From: Gammaproteobacteria bacterium
GTDB taxonomy: Bacteria > Pseudomonadota > Gammaproteobacteria > Methylococcales > Methylomonadaceae
Length of the DNA stretch: 39,627 nucleotides
NCBI GenBank assembly: GCA_018830325.1
Contig: JAHJSQ010000101.1
Span: 1-39,627, forward strand
Direction of reading: 5' to 3'
Part shown: positions 1-8,270 of the stretch, piece after piece
Position numbering within the stretch: the first letter of the stretch is position 1
Layout: every line of letters begins with the position of its first letter
The notes under the pieces: model-generated
Told to the model about the DNA's origin: nothing
What the model saw: the letters and a program-made list of their open reading frames with translations, nothing else
Database searches by the model: none
Made by a program: the position numbers and the translations under genes

Positions 1-70
1 CATGGTACGCTCAGCGTACCCTACGCGGATCGCCTAGCGCTAGGTGGTCCGCGAGTGTTAAGTGACAATA

Positions 71-157
71 AATGGTATTGAGGTCTCATTGGCTAAGCTT
101 GCAAAAGGGTAATTTTTTGGCTTATGTATAACGATGAGCGCAGAGCGTGGGAACGAT
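71..157 (+). repeat. 87-bp dispersed repeat, copy 1
   Basis: This 87-bp block recurs in the same orientation at 33837-33923 with about 76 of 87 positions identical by eye. It includes the string TATGTATAACGATGAG and ends in a GTGGGAACGAT half-palindrome. Shorter related pieces occur near 25845-25881 (reverse) and 26197-26215. It is non-coding as far as can be seen; its function is unknown. Confidence 0.7.
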
Positions 158-222
158 GAAAGTTCACTCCGTACCCTTTTTTACTCTCAAATGGGGAATT
201 GCTGCTATGTAGATTGCTCGTA

Positions 223-383
223 ATTATGGCTCTTCCGTACTTGCCGTGGTAATAGCGGATCGACACCGAATAAGAAAAGAAGATTTTCTTTAAGCAGATG
301 GTATTAAATGTAATTTATTCATTAAGAATTAGCTTTGTCACTAATTTTTCAAATTACCACGGGAAATCCGGAAGAGCCGTAAT
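223..383. repeat. Unit bounded by 31-bp imperfect inverted repeats
   Basis: Positions 223-253 and the reverse complement of 353-383 match over 31 bp with a handful of mismatches; both share GGCTCTTCCG and CCGTGGTAAT. The 99 bp between holds no convincing gene. The outer bases are TA-rich, so a TA-duplicating MITE is possible, but the exact ends are not resolved. The right arm runs into the palindrome cluster that starts near 399. Confidence 0.5.
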
Positions 384-398
384 TATTCACATCCCCCC

Positions 399-502
399 TA
401 TCGTTCCCACGCTCCAGCGTGGGAATGAAGACCGAGACGCTCTAGCGTCTCGTACCGCTGGAACGGTACTCAGGCATTCCCACGCAGAGCGTGGGAACGA
501 TA
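399..502. repeat. Palindrome cluster A, copy 1 (array trailer side)
   Basis: Four short hairpins lie in a row: CCCACGCTCCAGCGTGGG, GAGACGCTCTAGCGTCTC, GTACCGCTGGAACGGTAC and CCCACGCAGAGCGTGGG. Nearly the same cluster recurs at 3845-3939 plus 4074-4093, where a MITE splits it. On the minus strand this cluster lies just past the last CRISPR repeat, so it could terminate or trim the pre-crRNA; that role is inferred. Confidence 0.75.
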
Positions 503-523
503 AAAATAATCAAAAAAACCGCA

Positions 524-2463
524 GTCTTAATCCCTTCTTAATAAGGTCTGGTATTCAAATGAAAATCTAAACGAAATATTCCGGACTTTCGTCTTAATCC
601 CTTCTTAATAAGGTCTGGTATTCAAATTAAACTAAACTAAAGGTGAGTAAAATGGCTGTCTTAATCCCTTCTTAATAAGGTCTGGTATTCAAATTTATAG
701 TTGTCATCGATTGTAGAGATTATTTGTGTCTTAATCCCTTCTTAATAAGGTCTGGTATTCAAATCGTTATTCCTAACGACCTTCTTGAAGATACTGCGTC
801 TTAATCCCTTCTTAATAAGGTCTGGTATTCAAATTAAAGACGGAGTTACAGATTGGAGCTTTGTCGCAGTCTTAATCCCTTCTTAATAAGGTCTGGTATT
901 CAAATATTTTCGCTGAGTTATTTTTGGAAATAGAAAAAGGTCTTAATCCCTTCTTAATAAGGTCTGGTATTCAAATGGCTTAATTACAGGCATGTGATCA
1001 ATGAAATGCCGTCTTAATCCCTTCTTAATAAGGTCTGGTATTCAAATGCTGCTGGCATAGCGGCATTACTCAATTACTGGGTCTTAATCCCTTCTTAATA
1101 AGGTCTGGTATTCAAATAGGCCGCCCGTTTAGCATCGGAGCTTTTACAAGAGTCTTAATCCCTTCTTAATAAGGTCTGGTATTCAAATAGATGTTGGATG
1201 AAGCGATTGACGAATGGAATATGTCTTAATCCCTTCTTAATAAGGTCTGGTATTCAAATCAAAAGAGCTCGCCGAATGCATCGGCTCTACGAGTCTTAAT
1301 CCCTTCTTAATAAGGTCTGGTATTCAAATGAAGATCTAATTAACGAATTACAATATTTTGGTGTCTTAATCCCTTCTTAATAAGGTCTGGTATTCAAATT
1401 ACTAGAATAAACCTAGGTGTTGAGCCTGTAGGAGAGTCTTAATCCCTTCTTAATAAGGTCTGGTATTCAAATGAATAAGGAACACCGGCCAGGGACGGCC
1501 ACAACCGTCTTAATCCCTTCTTAATAAGGTCTGGTATTCAAATGAACTGCGGCAACAAGATCCGCAACAGAGCCACCAAGTCTTAATCCCTTCTTAATAA
1601 GGTCTGGTATTCAAATCAAGTATTGCAGTAATGAATGCCACATCAAACGTCTTAATCCCTTCTTAATAAGGTCTGGTATTCAAATCAAATCGAACAACGT
1701 TAATCATGCCCTGCGCCAACGGGTCTTAATCCCTTCTTAATAAGGTCTGGTATTCAAATGCAAGCGAATTTGAGGACCCAATAGACAGATTTGCGTCTTA
1801 ATCCCTTCTTAATAAGGTCTGGTATTCAAATGCCGGCAAAGCCGAAATTGTGGACCGTCGGCGGCGGTCTTAATCCCTTCTTAATAAGGTCTGGTATTCA
1901 AATGATTCGAACAATGGAAAGCAAAAAACGCGAATCGTCTTAATCCCTTCTTAATAAGGTCTGGTATTCAAATAGATGGCGGAAAAAGGATGGTTTCCAT
2001 TTGAGTCTTAATCCCTTCTTAATAAGGTCTGGTATTCAAATCGATCTTTACGTAAGCATCAGTGACAAGGAACGAGTCTTAATCCCTTCTTAATAAGGTC
2101 TGGTATTCAAATTCATAGAAATAGACACAGAAGGAGAAGTAAGAGTCTTAATCCCTTCTTAATAAGGTCTGGTATTCAAATTCAATCGGGCGCGAAACCA
2201 TTACCTAGCCGGTCTTAATCCCTTCTTAATAAGGTCTGGTATTCAAATACAAACCGGAGAGAGATCATGAAAAAATTTGGAATGTCTTAATCCCTTCTTA
2301 ATAAGGTCTGGTATTCAAATAAACAGACGCAGCTGGGTTTTTGCTTCTGGCAGATCTTAATCCCTTCTTAATAAGGTCTGGTATTCAAATTCATGAATGT
2401 GCAGTGTTGTTAACTGATGAACATCGATCTTAATCCCTTCTTAATAAGGTCTGGTATTCAAAT
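524..2463 (-). CRISPR. Type III-B CRISPR array, 28 repeats and 27 spacers
   Basis: The repeat is 37 nt and begins GTCTTAATCCCTTC on the plus strand; spacers are 30-37 nt. The minus strand is the likely transcript. There the repeat contains CCTTATTAAGAAGG, a short hairpin followed by one G and then the last 8 nt ATTAAGAC, which is the layout expected for Cas6 cleavage leaving an 8-nt 5' handle. The plus-strand reading leaves 14 nt after the hairpin, which does not fit. Repeats at 2354-2390 and 2427-2463 have A instead of G as first plus-strand base, so the handle ends in T there; all the others read as identical. This puts the leader at the right end, next to the cas genes. Confidence 0.97.
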
Positions 2464-2546
2464 AGCTCGTCTCTGTTCTCCTTTTGTTATCAATAGGTTG
2501 CAAAGGGAGTTGACGGGATTTTCGGCTTTTGAAAAGTTAATTGCTT
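2464..2546 (-). promoter_or_regulatory. Probable CRISPR leader
   Basis: These 83 bp separate the stop of the CARF nuclease gene from the first repeat in the inferred direction of transcription. They are fairly A-rich on the minus strand and contain no gene. No clear promoter is visible, so the array may be read through from the effector genes. The assignment rests on repeat orientation and on the shared variant base of the two adjacent repeats. Confidence 0.5.
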
Positions 2547-3677
2547 TCATCTGATCCATTCCGTTAATTTTTGCGACAATTGCGCCAAACTTCGATGCGC
2601 GCAGATGGCGATGCCGAGATCATGCGCTCGCTGCAGATCGTATTTATTCGGCGGGTTGTAGCTTACCAGCATTGCGCGGGCTTGTAACCCTCCCAATAGA
2701 TCCTTGAGGCTATCGAGCTTGTACAAGGCTTGGGTATTTTTGTTATTGGCCGGGCTTTTGTCATGATGGGTTTTGCATTCTATGATGTACAAGCGGTTGT
2801 CCTTGAGAATCGCAATATCCATTTCATTCTTGATCGGCGGTTTTCTGTGGTTGCGTTCGACCTCGATGCTTCGTCCGACGTCTTGCAATACTAGAGATTT
2901 TTTCAGATTTAGGCAAACGCCCCAGACATGTTGTTCCAACCATCCGCCGTTGATGTAAAAGCGCGTGTCCTCGCTGGGAAAGATTAGCTGGCCGCCTTTT
3001 AATTCGAGTAATTGATGGCCTTGGAATAGTTCGATCAATTTTTCGAGTTGACGGTAATTTCGATGCTTCGGGTCCAGTGCAACTGTCAGCGCGGGTTTGG
3101 CTTTTGCCGCATAAGCATTGAGCACGCGCAACGGTTCGGTGTAGGTTTCCGCGTTTAGGATCAGAGTTTTTGTCAATTCCCGGAAGCGTCGCGGCACGCC
3201 GTATTTATCGCCTTGGGCGGTCACTTCGGCACCGAAGGCTTTTAGAAATTCCGGTAGTTTGAGGCGGTCGGCCAAGTCGCCGCCGGGTAAGTCGGTCGGA
3301 TGCATCCAGATTATCCGGTCGTGCTCCGGATGTACATAAAAAATCGGTTTATCGAATTCGCGAAAGACTTCATAGGCTGCAATACTCATCGGTTTGGTGC
3401 CGCCGGTGGCGTTGAGCGCGATGTTTTCATGATGCACGGCGAGCAAATCGACAACTTGATCGCGAATATGCTCAATATCCCAGGCATTTTCGACCGGCCA
3501 ACGAGTTATATTGCCTACCCTGCTTCGAATCACCGATTCCAACCAATCGGCGCGTTGCCGCATATCGGCGCTGACCAGCATAATGACTTTCCGGGGCCGG
3601 TATTGCTCATCGAGTATCGGCGTAATGTTGGGCACGGCTTGCGCCGATATTAGGATCAGATGAGTGTCGATGTTCAT
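2547..3677 (-). CDS. card1: CARF nuclease, Card1/Can2 type
   Basis: This is a CRISPR accessory effector. In this family a cyclic oligoadenylate made by Cas10/Cmr2 binds the N-terminal CARF domain and activates a C-terminal PD-(D/E)xK nuclease that cuts nucleic acid in the cytoplasm. CARF spans about residues 1-130, with the ligand-loop signature NATGGTKPM at 89-97. The nuclease spans about 240-360: GGWLE at 244-248, D287 in NEMDIAIL, and E300-x-K302 in IIECK, all intact. The 376-aa length fits the family (about 370). It is the last protein gene before the array, 582 bp downstream of the CARF-deaminase gene. The start is set by the CARF beta-1 strand (HLILISAQ). No Shine-Dalgarno sequence is visible before it, unlike the cmr genes. 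Confidence 0.9.
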   Translation of the reverse strand: MNIDTHLILISAQAVPNITPILDEQYRPRKVIMLVSADMRQRADWLESVIRSRVGNITRWPVENAWDIEHIRDQVVDLLAVHHENIALNATGGTKPMSIAAYEVFREFDKPIFYVHPEHDRIIWMHPTDLPGGDLADRLKLPEFLKAFGAEVTAQGDKYGVPRRFRELTKTLILNAETYTEPLRVLNAYAAKAKPALTVALDPKHRNYRQLEKLIELFQGHQLLELKGGQLIFPSEDTRFYINGGWLEQHVWGVCLNLKKSLVLQDVGRSIEVERNHRKPPIKNEMDIAILKDNRLYIIECKTHHDKSPANNKNTQALYKLDSLKDLLGGLQARAMLVSYNPPNKYDLQRAHDLGIAICAHRSLAQLSQKLTEWIR

Positions 3678-3844
3678 GGTGTTTTTGGGGTTGATATTCT
3701 TGTTCAGTTGGGCTTAGGGCCAACCGCCGTGGGCCGATAGGGTTTTGAGCTAGGTTGTCGAAAAAAGCCGCTTTTAGCAAAGTGCTGTGTTCCCGCTTTT
3801 TAAACTCAAAATATTTTGGAATTTGCGTAATTATTCACATCCCA

Positions 3845-4093
3845 CTATCGTTCCCACGCTCCAGCGTGGGAACGAAGACCGAGACGCTCTAGCGTCTCGT
3901 ACCGCTGGAGCGGTACTCAAGCATTCCCACGCAGAGCGTCACTGCCATTAAGTTAAGCCGTTCGTGGTGAGCCTGTCGAACCATGGACGGCTTAACTTAT
4001 CGACCCAGGATTTTTCCATTCACCCTTCGACAGGCTCAGGGCGAACGGAAAAATCCTTAACTTAATGACAGTGACGCAGAGCGTGGGAACGAT
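3845..4093. repeat. Palindrome cluster A, copy 2, split by a MITE
   Basis: The same four-hairpin cluster as at 399-502 appears here, but its last hairpin (CCCACGCAGAGCGTGGG) is interrupted. The left part ends at 3939 and the rest resumes at 4074. Comparison with copy 1 gives the empty-site sequence directly. Apart from this cluster, the stretch 3678-4259 holds only a MITE and a GATCGCTCCCACA tail near 4230-4255; I see no gene in it. Confidence 0.8.
3940..4073. mobile_element. MITE-like element, copy 1 (134 bp)
   Basis: The ends are inverted repeats of 18 bp, CACTGCCATTAAGTTAAG on the left and, as reverse complement, CACTGTCATTAAGTTAAG on the right (one mismatch). The 11-bp direct repeat ACGCAGAGCGT flanks it at 3929-3939 and 4074-4084. 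The duplicated bases form the apex of a palindrome. It has no coding capacity; inside are GGTTCGACAGGCTCA-type palindromic segments. The 11-12 bp duplication would suit mobilisation by an IS4-type transposase, which is inference because no transposase is present. Confidence 0.85.
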
Positions 4094-4259
4094 AATTTTA
4101 TTTATTTTTTGCTTTTTCGGTAAGGCCGCCGAACTCCCGCCTGTCTAGGTAGCCGGCGCTTTAATCGAAGCCTTGGCACTTTCGGCTTCGATATCGTCTG
4201 TTGGTTATCGGAGCTCCCGGGCTTCGACAATCGCGATCTGGGATCGCTCCCACAACAGC

Positions 4260-6371
4260 TTAGCCTTGCCGGCTGAGTATTTCATACATCTCGCTATCGC
4301 ATTGCTTTAACAGTGCTTCTTTCTGCTTGCCCGGTAAGAAAGCATGAATGAAGCTTTGCTTGATCATCGCCAGAGCGTCCCATTGCGTTAATTCGCCCCC
4401 GCTCATCCTGGCCGCCGTTAAATATTCGCGGCTCAGCGTGGTAAGGCTGATGCCGGGATTGTCGGTGCATAACGTCAACGGCAAACCTTCCCGCCACAAT
4501 GCCATTAAGGGATATGGCTTGCAGTCTTCGCTTTCCGGCCATTGCGGGTCTTGGAAGCCGACTACTTCGCGGTTGGAGGTCGGGCATAGTTCCAAACAAA
4601 TATCGCGGTTTCTAAATCGCTGCGCCAGCGGCGGATTGTCATTTAAAGTCAGGCCATGACCTATTCTGTCCGCATGCAAATGATAGGCGGCTTGCCAGAT
4701 CGATTCGGCCGGCTGGCCTTCTCCGGCATGGATAGTAATCGGCAGGCATTGTTCGAATGCCGGCGTAAACAATCCGGCGATTTCCGAGGGCCGCGTTTGC
4801 TGTTCGTCGCCGGCCATGTCCAGTCCGACCGCAAAATCAGGCCATTGATGCTGCGCCGTGATTGCCAATTCAATGGTTTGTTGCAGTCTTGCCGTTCGGT
4901 CTCCTTCAATATCGCGCCGGTCTGCAATCACGATAAAGCGAAATTGCGGTTTTTTTCCGTCCGGCAAGCTTGTCAGTGCTTTTTTCAGGGCGCTATAAAA
5001 ACATTCCAGAAACACCAGACCATCGCCATATTTCTGGGGGCTGCCACGCAATTCGAGATAGGCAAGGCCTTCTTGCACGGCTTGTTCGACGATGGCTTGC
5101 GCGTAGGGTTCGATCGCCGCAGGATGACTTAATATCGCGGAACCGGTGAGTTCGCCGGGCCGTTCGTAGGCTGCAAATTTTTGCGGATGCCGGCTCGTTA
5201 ATGCGATGCGCGGTTCGGTACAACGCCAGAGGTTGTTTTGCAGTTGCTCGTCGTCGGCATACCTTAGCAACGCGGCGCTGTTATGACTGCGAACGCCTTG
5301 GATTTTCAAAGATTCCGGCCAATGCCAAGGCCATTCAATGCTTTGCAACAAGGGCCGGCAATGGCCCCTCGCTCGTTGTTGTTCCTGTTGCGTCATGTTT
5401 TGCCAGACTGCTTCGGCAACCCGGCACTGGGCTTTTAGATCCAAACAGCCGCCGATATGCCGATGCAAGTCGGCTTTCGGCAGCATATTCAGCCAATCGA
5501 GATGTCGTGCATCGAGCGGCACGGTTCTTAGCTGTTCTATGGTTCTCGGCGGCAACCGGTAAAGACTGCGCCAGTTTTCGTGATGTTCGCTGCGGCCGAG
5601 TTCGGATAGATAATTGCCTAGCAAGCGGCTGCCGTGTTGTTCGCGTTTTTTCAGTTCTTGCACCAACGATGGCGTATCGACCGCCCAGACTCGCGGCAGA
5701 CCCGACTGCGGTAGCGGCAATGAAAAGGCTTCGGTGGCGATAGCTTCGGTCCGGTCCATACGCAAATCCAGCAAATCGCTGCGCTGGGTTTTGCCGGTAA
5801 TGAGCGGTGTAACGGCAAGACAGCAGTCCGTATCGAAGGGCCGGGTGAACAATTCCGGCGCCGCGTCTTGCAATGCTTTGGGCATGACTTTGAAATCTTT
5901 GCCGACCACATGCAGCAATGCTTGACAGCCGAATAAACCCGCCGCCCATTGCAAATCGGCGCTCATCGTTTTGCGTCCGCCGGCCAGCGATAGGACGACT
6001 TGTCCGCCCCGAGCTTCGGCGTGTGCTTTCAGGCAGGCGCGTGCGATCAATTCACGCATCCGTTCGCATTCCGCTTGAGTAGCCAGTTCGTCGGTATCGG
6101 CAGCTTGCCAGATACGCAATGTCATGGGTTTTGTCAGTAGCCGGCTCCATGCGGTCAATGAAATTAAGCTTTTTTGGGTGGCTTCGCCTTGCGTGGTGCA
6201 CAACCAGATTTCGTCCGGGGCTTGTAAGCCGTATTCGTTTCGGAGTCGTTCGAAAGATTCGTTGTCGGGATGTTCGGCATACAGCGGCAAGCGGTCCGGC
6301 GCCAAAAAGCCGTAGACTTCGGGAACGACGGCCCAACTGGCGCCAAGGGTCATGAGTACGATATTTTTCAT
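4260..6371 (-). CDS. cad1: CARF-adenosine deaminase fusion, Cad1 type
   Basis: A type III CRISPR effector whose family is reported to deaminate ATP to ITP when cyclic oligoadenylate binds its CARF domain, halting growth of infected cells. The CARF domain covers about residues 1-190, with the signature SLAGGRKTM at 128-136. A linker of about 100 residues follows, then an adenosine-deaminase TIM barrel from about 295 to the end. Every zinc and catalytic motif is present: H303-x-H305 in DLHRHIGG, H548-A-G-E551, H572 in RIGHGL, CPTSN at 596-600, and D637 in CTDNPG. The 703-aa protein looks full length. It lies between the other two separately spaced CARF effectors, with repeat-rich gaps of 441 and 582 bp on either side. 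No Shine-Dalgarno is visible; a four-codon upstream ORF (ATG ATC AAT CAA TGA) overlaps the start codon. Confidence 0.93.
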   Translation of the reverse strand: MKNIVLMTLGASWAVVPEVYGFLAPDRLPLYAEHPDNESFERLRNEYGLQAPDEIWLCTTQGEATQKSLISLTAWSRLLTKPMTLRIWQAADTDELATQAECERMRELIARACLKAHAEARGGQVVLSLAGGRKTMSADLQWAAGLFGCQALLHVVGKDFKVMPKALQDAAPELFTRPFDTDCCLAVTPLITGKTQRSDLLDLRMDRTEAIATEAFSLPLPQSGLPRVWAVDTPSLVQELKKREQHGSRLLGNYLSELGRSEHHENWRSLYRLPPRTIEQLRTVPLDARHLDWLNMLPKADLHRHIGGCLDLKAQCRVAEAVWQNMTQQEQQRARGHCRPLLQSIEWPWHWPESLKIQGVRSHNSAALLRYADDEQLQNNLWRCTEPRIALTSRHPQKFAAYERPGELTGSAILSHPAAIEPYAQAIVEQAVQEGLAYLELRGSPQKYGDGLVFLECFYSALKKALTSLPDGKKPQFRFIVIADRRDIEGDRTARLQQTIELAITAQHQWPDFAVGLDMAGDEQQTRPSEIAGLFTPAFEQCLPITIHAGEGQPAESIWQAAYHLHADRIGHGLTLNDNPPLAQRFRNRDICLELCPTSNREVVGFQDPQWPESEDCKPYPLMALWREGLPLTLCTDNPGISLTTLSREYLTAARMSGGELTQWDALAMIKQSFIHAFLPGKQKEALLKQCDSEMYEILSRQG

Positions 6372-6420
6372 TGATTGATCATTTGGGAGAGGCGCTATTG
6401 TAGAAGATACGGGTATTGTT

Positions 6421-6472
6421 TGTGGGAGCGACGCCTTCGTCGTCCCTCATCTAACGCTAGGTGAGGGAGAGT
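6421..6472. repeat. Palindromic repeat D (CTAACGCTAGG type), copy 1
   Basis: TGTGGGAGCGACGCC is followed by CCCTCATCTAACGCTAGGTGAGGG, a near-perfect palindrome. Related copies lie at 6727-6775 and 17479-17526, with a short TGTCGC variant inside cmr1. It lies just upstream of the CARF-deaminase gene. Confidence 0.7.
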
Positions 6473-6516
6473 CGGTGCCGTAAAGCTGTCTCTGTCGTAT
6501 TCGAAGCCTGCAATGT

Positions 6517-6693
6517 TTAACCCTAAAAAGAGCAGTTGAGAGCCTCAAACTACCGTTCGCCCTGAGCCCGTCGAAGGGTGAACGGTAGTTTGAGGCTCCA
6601 CCAAGACGGTGAAAGTGTTGTAGACCCTTCATGCTTCGACTTGGCTCAGCACGAACGGTCTACAACACATGTCAACTGCTCTTTTTAGGTTAA
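6517..6693. repeat. Complex inverted-repeat element C
   Basis: Outer ends TTAACCCTAAAAAGAGCAG and its inverse at 6672-6693 bound a 177-bp unit. Inside are two strong hairpins: 19-bp perfect arms at 6540-6558 and 6580-6598, and 12-bp arms at 6615-6626 and 6657-6668. A one-ended remnant lies at 25782-25815. No ORF is convincing. It could be a MITE or a structured REP-type unit; no target duplication is clear. Confidence 0.75.
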
Positions 6694-6726
6694 CCGCTTT
6701 TTTTCAAAGCTTTGCCGTTGCGGCTT

Positions 6727-6775
6727 CCCCTCACCTGGCGTTAGGTGAGGGGCGATCTAGGGATCGCTCCCACAG
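6727..6775. repeat. Palindromic repeat D, copy 2
   Basis: CCCCTCACCTGGCGTTAGG begins a 26-bp palindrome, followed by the tail CGATCTAGGGATCGCTCCCA. It lies immediately downstream of the Cas02710-type gene on the minus strand and could act as a terminator or mRNA stabiliser for it; that is inference. Confidence 0.7.
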
Positions 6776-6812
6776 TAGCTGCGCTCAGCTACCAAGTCTT
6801 CTATTGATAAAT

Positions 6813-8084
6813 TTACAAGTCATAACTTTGCGGCAATTGCGGCGGCATGTCTTTTATCCCGACTCGACGGCTTTCTTTAAGTAGCATCGGCAGGAAGCGC
6901 GATTCCAACCAGTCCGCCAGTTGTAGCCAATGCGTCTGTTGAACGGGCTCGAAGCCGTGCGCCAGGATCGATTGATTGCGGCTTTTGATTTGATTGAGCA
7001 AGTTTTTTTCTTCCGCCTGGATAAATTCGGCGGCCGCGCCTTGGGTTTTAACCTTGACCAACTGCCAAGCCTGAAACAAGCCGGCTTGATAGATTCCTTC
7101 TCTATTGGCCGTCAGCTCCATGCCGGCGGGAATTTCGGCTTTCGCGATGTTGGACGTATCGATGCCGCAATGCGATTTCAGCAGCCATTGCGCGGTCCAT
7201 TCGATCAAGCGGTAAACCCGCGCGACGGCATCGTCGTAGCGGCCTTGCGCGGCGCGGCGCCGGGCATTGAGATACAAGTCGAGCAGTTGCGCCGGCTCGC
7301 GTTTTTCCGGCCGTTGGTCGCGCAACCGCATTGCTATCGACAAATAGGCTCTAAGTTCGTTCGGCAAGCCGGGCGCGTAGTTTTGCAGCAGATCGAGCGC
7401 GGTTTGATGGTTGAAGTTGTCCCATTCGGCAAAAGCGCGGCTCAAGTCGCGAAAACGCGTGAACCGGCTGCGTAATTGCGCCTGGTTCGGCGCTCTGATG
7501 TCCTTGAGCCCGGCCTCGGCTTCGCCATAAGCGAAACGACTCCACGCTTGACGATATGGCGAAATTTGCCGTTCGAAGCGGATTTGTTCGATATTGGCCA
7601 AGGCCGCGTATTGCGAGCCGTCATGTACCTTGATCAAATCGGCGCGGCTTCCGGTCACTAGTTGCAATTGAATATCCTGCCGCTCCATCGCCGCCATGAC
7701 TAAGCCTGCGCTCATCGACTTGGTGCCGCCGGTGTAATCGGCCATGATCGACGCGTTCGGAAAGCGCCGCACCAGTCCATCCAGTGCTCGATTGCAATCG
7801 GCGTAGATTTGGTCCAAGTCGTCCGATAAAGTCGTACACACATCGTATTGCTCCGGCGTCAAGCCGGTTTGCGCCGGGATGTTGGGCAAAATAGGTTTGT
7901 CGTCCTTGGGCTCGGCTTTGATGCAATTGCCGCTGCCGGTAATTTGTACGTTAGAACCGGGCCGTCCGGTCGCGGGGTCTTTGTCGGTGCAAATGAACAA
8001 AGCGAAGTCGGGGCGTAAGTCATTGATAGCGGTCACGATCGGCTGATGGCTACCGCCGACGGTGCAGATTAGGATTTGGGTCAT
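6813..8084 (-). CDS. CARF-HEPN ribonuclease, Cas02710 (TIGR02710) family
   Basis: A type III accessory RNase of the broad Csm6/Csx1 class: cyclic oligoadenylate binding to CARF activates the HEPN RNase, which degrades RNA non-specifically. CARF covers about residues 1-170, with the ligand-loop signature DYTGGTKSMSAGL at 116-128. An alpha-helical middle region (about 180-300) follows. The HEPN-type motif R369-N370-x5-H376 (RNQSILAH) sits near the C-terminus. The 423-aa length is normal for the family. The gene lies downstream of cmr6 across a 283-bp repeat-rich gap and is followed by the CARF-deaminase gene. There is no Shine-Dalgarno before the ATG, which is preceded by an A/T-rich tract. Family membership is confident; the exact ring size sensed (cA4 or cA6) cannot be told from sequence. 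Confidence 0.85.
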   Translation of the reverse strand: MTQILICTVGGSHQPIVTAINDLRPDFALFICTDKDPATGRPGSNVQITGSGNCIKAEPKDDKPILPNIPAQTGLTPEQYDVCTTLSDDLDQIYADCNRALDGLVRRFPNASIMADYTGGTKSMSAGLVMAAMERQDIQLQLVTGSRADLIKVHDGSQYAALANIEQIRFERQISPYRQAWSRFAYGEAEAGLKDIRAPNQAQLRSRFTRFRDLSRAFAEWDNFNHQTALDLLQNYAPGLPNELRAYLSIAMRLRDQRPEKREPAQLLDLYLNARRRAAQGRYDDAVARVYRLIEWTAQWLLKSHCGIDTSNIAKAEIPAGMELTANREGIYQAGLFQAWQLVKVKTQGAAAEFIQAEEKNLLNQIKSRNQSILAHGFEPVQQTHWLQLADWLESRFLPMLLKESRRVGIKDMPPQLPQSYDL

Positions 8085-8104
8085 GGTTTGATTATTTTTA
8101 GTTG

Positions 8105-8270
8105 TAGATCATCGTTCCAACGCTCTTCGTGGGAATGCAGCCTGAACCTCTCTGCGGTTCGTTGACGCTAAAGCTTCCCTGTCAGGATCCTGCGGTCTTC
8201 CTTGAAAAAACAAACATGGCTTCTGAAGCAAAATCGGTATGCATTCCCACGGAGGACCGTGGGAACGAGG
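8105..8270. repeat. CGTTCC hairpins between cmr6 and the CARF-HEPN gene
   Basis: A degraded CGTTCCAACGCTCTTCG hairpin lies at 8110-8137, and a good CCCACGGAGGACCGTGGG hairpin at 8242-8265, preceded by AAATCGGTATGCATT. The same segment order occurs at 25888-25972 and, inverted, at 35305-35370. A short ORF that spans it has repeat-derived sequence and is not taken as a gene. Confidence 0.65.

Noticed and set aside
298-570. 90-codon plus-strand frame before and into the array
   Set aside because: It runs through the palindrome cluster and into the first CRISPR repeat, with no similarity to any protein and no ribosome site.
524-2463. Plus-strand transcription of the array with a leader at the left
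   Set aside because: The plus reading leaves 14 nt after the hairpin instead of an 8-nt handle, runs against the cas genes, and puts a repeat cluster in the leader position.
5201-5743. 180-codon antisense frame inside the CARF-deaminase gene
   Set aside because: It lies opposite the conserved deaminase sequence and is a shadow of its codon use.
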